The notes beneath the pieces were generated by a model that did not search any database, had not been told where the DNA came from, and saw only the letters and a program-made list of their open reading frames with translations. This document shows, one piece after another, positions 61,323 to 64,000 of a stretch of 64,000 nucleotides of DNA. This DNA comes from Bacillota bacterium (GTDB taxonomy: Bacteria > Bacillota > Clostridia > Acetivibrionales > DSM-1351). The position numbers and the translations under genes were made by a program. Where the stretch lies: positions 1 through 64,000 of the forward strand of contig JAEZRV010000032.1 of NCBI GenBank assembly GCA_023444055.1. The letters are read 5' to 3'. Each line of letters opens with the position of its first letter. Positions within the stretch are counted from its first letter, which is position 1.

Positions 61323-63044
61323 TTAACCAATATTTTGAGCATATCGCTTGATTTTCTTTGTTGTTGTCTTTATAAACTCCTCTTCACGTACAGTGAAATC
61401 TTTTATGCGCTTATATAGAGGCATTTGCTTATTTATTTCTTTTATTTCAGATTGAATAACTTTATATATTTCTTCCTTAGAGATAATATTTACATTCAAC
61501 TTTTCCTTGATTTCATCAAGATCAATTACAATCTGAGCATTAACTTCTGTTTCGCCAGATTCTTCAACAAATTTACCCCATACTAGGCTTTCCTTAATGA
61601 ACGGACATTTGGCTAAATATGCTTCAACCTCTTCAGGGAATATATTTTTTCCATTTTTAGTTACAATAACATTTTTCTTTCTGCCGGTAATGAAGATATA
61701 GCCTTCGTCATCAATATATCCTAAATCTCCTGTATACAGGCATCCATTCGTTAATACCTTATGAGTTGCAATAGGATTTTCATAGTACCCAAGCATTACA
61801 TTGTCACCGCGAACGACGATCTCACCAATACCATCATCTCCCATGTTTTCAATCCAAATATCAACTCCAGCAAGTGGTTTTCCAGCAGAATCACTCCTAT
61901 AACCTTGATCGTTATTTACTGCGACAATTGGAGCACATTCAGTTAAACCATAACCTTGGATGATTCTTACTCCCATAGAACATAAATCATTAGAAACATC
62001 AGGATTAATAGCAGCTGCACCAGAAATAACTAATCTTACCCTACCGCCGAAAATATTGTGTACTTGCTTAAATAACTTTTTACGAATATCAATTTTAAGA
62101 AAATTATATAGAAAATTACTAATTTCAATAGCAGCATTTAATTTAAGCTTGCTAAAGAAGGTTTTTGATGCTTGTTTAATAATTTTCTTGTGCATATTCT
62201 CCAATATAAGAGGAACTACCATTAATATAGTTGGTTTAACTTCTTGTAGATTCTTTACAATATATTTTAAACCTTCACAAAAGGAATAACATGCGCCATT
62301 ATACATCATTACCAGAAAATCAGCAGTACATTCATAGGTATGGTGTAAAGGCAGTATAGACAAAGAACTATCAGTCTCGCCAACCGTAAGCATTGAACAA
62401 ACAGCCATTATATCAGTTGCAATATTTTTGCTTGAAAGCATAACACCCTTTGCCAAATCAGTAGTTCCAGAGGTAAAGATTAATGCACACATGTCATTCT
62501 CATCTATTTCGGCATCTAAATAAGTTCTATTACCATTTTCTAGTAATATTTTTCCTTTTTCTATAAGATTATTATATGAAAGAAATCTATTGTTTTCGTC
62601 AGTAGAAGAATTCATTTCTATAAAATATTCAATTTGGTTAGATACTTCACTAAGTTTTAACATATCTTTTTTATGATTAGAAGAAAATATAATTGCACTG
62701 ACTCCAGAACGAGAAATAAGGTTATCTATTTCATTAAAAGGTAATTCTCTGTCTAAAGGTACAACAACACCAACACCACCTGTGATTGTCAAGTAGGATG
62801 TGCACCATTGCTCGTTATTCTCCGATAATATAGCGATTTTTTTATTCTTAAGTCCTAAATTTATAAGAGCAGTTCCTAAAGCATCAATATTGGCTTTTAA
62901 CTCTAAATAAGTTATACCAACATATTCATTATCGTCACGTTTTACTAAAAATGCATTTCTATTTCCAAATAAATTTACAGTCTGAGAAATCATGTCTTTT
63001 AGATCTGAGATTTTTCTTTGTTTGTAAATCGGTTCAGTTTTCAT
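61323..63044 (-). CDS. AMP-dependent acyl-CoA synthetase/ligase
   Basis: 573 residues, long-chain acyl-CoA synthetase type. It activates a carboxylic acid with ATP and CoA. Motifs are the P-loop-like IFTSGTTDLAKGVMLSSKN, VISGAAAINPDVS, the A5 motif QGYGLTECAPIV, YTGDLGYIDDEGYIFITGR, and the C-terminal KTTTKKIKRY with the catalytic Lys. Chain length cannot be read. AAAGGAG lies 8 nt before the ATG. The gene is monocistronic and convergent with the ABC-F gene. Confidence 0.9.
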   Translation of the reverse strand: MKTEPIYKQRKISDLKDMISQTVNLFGNRNAFLVKRDDNEYVGITYLELKANIDALGTALINLGLKNKKIAILSENNEQWCTSYLTITGGVGVVVPLDRELPFNEIDNLISRSGVSAIIFSSNHKKDMLKLSEVSNQIEYFIEMNSSTDENNRFLSYNNLIEKGKILLENGNRTYLDAEIDENDMCALIFTSGTTDLAKGVMLSSKNIATDIMAVCSMLTVGETDSSLSILPLHHTYECTADFLVMMYNGACYSFCEGLKYIVKNLQEVKPTILMVVPLILENMHKKIIKQASKTFFSKLKLNAAIEISNFLYNFLKIDIRKKLFKQVHNIFGGRVRLVISGAAAINPDVSNDLCSMGVRIIQGYGLTECAPIVAVNNDQGYRSDSAGKPLAGVDIWIENMGDDGIGEIVVRGDNVMLGYYENPIATHKVLTNGCLYTGDLGYIDDEGYIFITGRKKNVIVTKNGKNIFPEEVEAYLAKCPFIKESLVWGKFVEESGETEVNAQIVIDLDEIKEKLNVNIISKEEIYKVIQSEIKEINKQMPLYKRIKDFTVREEEFIKTTTKKIKRYAQNIG

Positions 63045-63391
63045 TAATTACACTCCTTTTAATAAAGTCAATTACCACATGAAAAGCTGATACTAACTGA
63101 CTAATATACTTTCATCAAAAATAACATTAATATTTTGCAGTAGGCATCAAATTTACCTATGCATCTTGCTCAAGTTCCCAAGAATCGTCTCAGCTTTGTG
63201 ACATGAGAAGAACAATAAATTCACAAAATGTAACTTCGCATTTGTAATAATACTTTTATATCTGTGACATAGCTTAATATTATTACATAAAATAAAATAC
63301 GTTAAAATTACATACTATACTATAATATAATATAAGTATATTTAAATTAAATCAATATATGAAGTAAAAAACATTTTGTTTATTAACATTG
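63045..63391. other. intergenic stretch
   Basis: It lies between two minus-strand genes, is AT-rich, and has no open frame with a ribosome site. The promoter of the acyl-CoA synthetase gene should be here. Several TATAAT-like words exist, but none has a matching -35 that I would trust. Confidence 0.35.
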
Positions 63392-64000
63392 TTATCTTAT
63401 CCTATTTCTAATTCTATTTCTTTTCCGCCTTCTAGATATTGTCCTTAATATCTTTCTTAAAATTAAAAAGCATACGACTATAATTATTGCAGTTAAAATA
63501 TATCTAAAAATTGAACTATCAGTAACTTTATTGATAAAATCCTTTACTTTTGATTTAAAGTTTTGCTCTACCGTACGTGAAGAAACAATATCTATTTTAC
63601 CAATAGAGATATTGTCTTTTTTATATTCGATATTTCCTAATATATCTCCTTTTTTAATGGGAGCTTTTAAATTTGGGTTTATCGTTACTTTTTTATCTAT
63701 TCGCCATTCATTTTTATTATTAGAGAGTAAAGCTTCAAGTTTGCCGTTTGTAACAAGAGCAAGTTGCCCATCATCATCTGCATTTTCCACATGAACATTC
63801 CTTATTAATGTATTCCTATCAATTATAATTTGGTTAGAAAAGTTTTCATAACCGGCTTGCAGTAACGTTTTTGTAAAATCAAATACAGTCCTGCCCGGTG
63901 CATTATTAACTCCCAATATTACAGAAATCAATTCAAGACCATCTTTATTTACAGCAGAAGAAATAAAGTTTGCTCCTGCTCGCATTGTTGAACCTGTCTT
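63392..64000 (-). CDS. D-alanyl-D-alanine carboxypeptidase (S11/PBP5 type), C-terminal part
   Basis: 203 residues are visible and the gene continues beyond the window edge. The reading begins exactly at the third active-site motif, KTG (KTGSTMRAGANFISSAV), of the penicillin-binding serine peptidases. A PBP5 C-terminal beta domain follows (about 90 residues, with KAPIKKGDILGNIEYKKD). After it come one membrane segment (YILTAIIIVVCFLILRKIL) and a very basic Arg-rich tail. Such enzymes trim the fifth residue of peptidoglycan stems. The SXXK and SXN motifs are outside the window. Confidence 0.88.
   Translation of the reverse strand, partial: KTGSTMRAGANFISSAVNKDGLELISVILGVNNAPGRTVFDFTKTLLQAGYENFSNQIIIDRNTLIRNVHVENADDDGQLALVTNGKLEALLSNNKNEWRIDKKVTINPNLKAPIKKGDILGNIEYKKDNISIGKIDIVSSRTVEQNFKSKVKDFINKVTDSSIFRYILTAIIIVVCFLILRKILRTISRRRKRNRIRNRIR

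Overview
The window is AT-rich (roughly one third G+C by eye) and reads as a low-GC clostridial chromosome. The evidence is AGGAGG-type ribosome sites with many TTG/GTG starts, a T-box leader, SLH and NlpC/P60 surface proteins, and a secreted dockerin protein at 40.7-42.0 kb. The dockerin points to a cellulosome-forming anaerobe such as Clostridium cellulovorans or a Ruminiclostridium/Acetivibrio relative. The species cannot be fixed from the sequence alone. No rRNA, tRNA, CRISPR array or intact insertion sequence was seen.

Layout. 0-7.5 kb: end of a 2-hydroxyacyl-CoA dehydratase gene and its activase, an alpha-glucan phosphorylase, a membrane protein, a phosphodiester-glycosidase/beta-propeller pair and thioredoxin. 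7.9-14 kb: two orphan phage-tail-fibre-like genes and a 1555-residue secreted mosaic protein. 14.3-26 kb: housekeeping genes, namely a DivIVA-like coiled coil, a T-box leader before an Lrp regulator and an aminotransferase, a HAD phosphatase, prfB with its programmed frameshift, larB and larC for the nickel-pincer cofactor, a radical SAM protein, a regulator-methyltransferase fusion and guaA. 26.6-34.2 kb: a decaying accessory island with a DUF6338-like membrane protein, a GIY-YIG pseudogene, a broken ppGpp-hydrolase-like gene, a PIN toxin-antitoxin-like pair, fragments of a phage terminase and an integrase, and several unknown proteins. 34.7-48.2 kb: surface and signalling genes, namely an SLH beta-rich protein, a diguanylate cyclase, a dockerin-chagasin protein, an MFS transporter, an NlpC/P60 hydrolase and a beta-helix lipoprotein. 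49.5-56.7 kb: purE-purF-purM-purN-purH-purD. 57-59.3 kb: nadD-yqeK-lytR_C-rsfS. 59.6-64 kb: an ABC-F ATPase, an acyl-CoA synthetase and the 3' end of a D-Ala-D-Ala carboxypeptidase.

How the genes work together. The pur cluster supplies part of the de novo pathway to IMP, and guaA carries IMP-derived XMP on to GMP. Two PurBox-like sites in inverted orientation lie just upstream of a good promoter before purE. The surface genes suggest a cell that remodels its wall and handles polysaccharide.

The most unusual content is intergenic. At least four families of dispersed, strongly foldable repeats occur in 64 kb. The most striking is a 99-nt element present four times, with compensatory changes in its main stem and a conserved Shine-Dalgarno plus AUG. 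One copy forms the 5' end of the NlpC/P60 gene. A second family is about 155 nt (two full copies and one deletion derivative). A third is a 98-nt hairpin present twice. A fourth flanks the SLH gene as direct repeats. There is also a 123-nt nested palindrome and a candidate C-rich small RNA with its own promoter and terminator at 43.66-43.82 kb.
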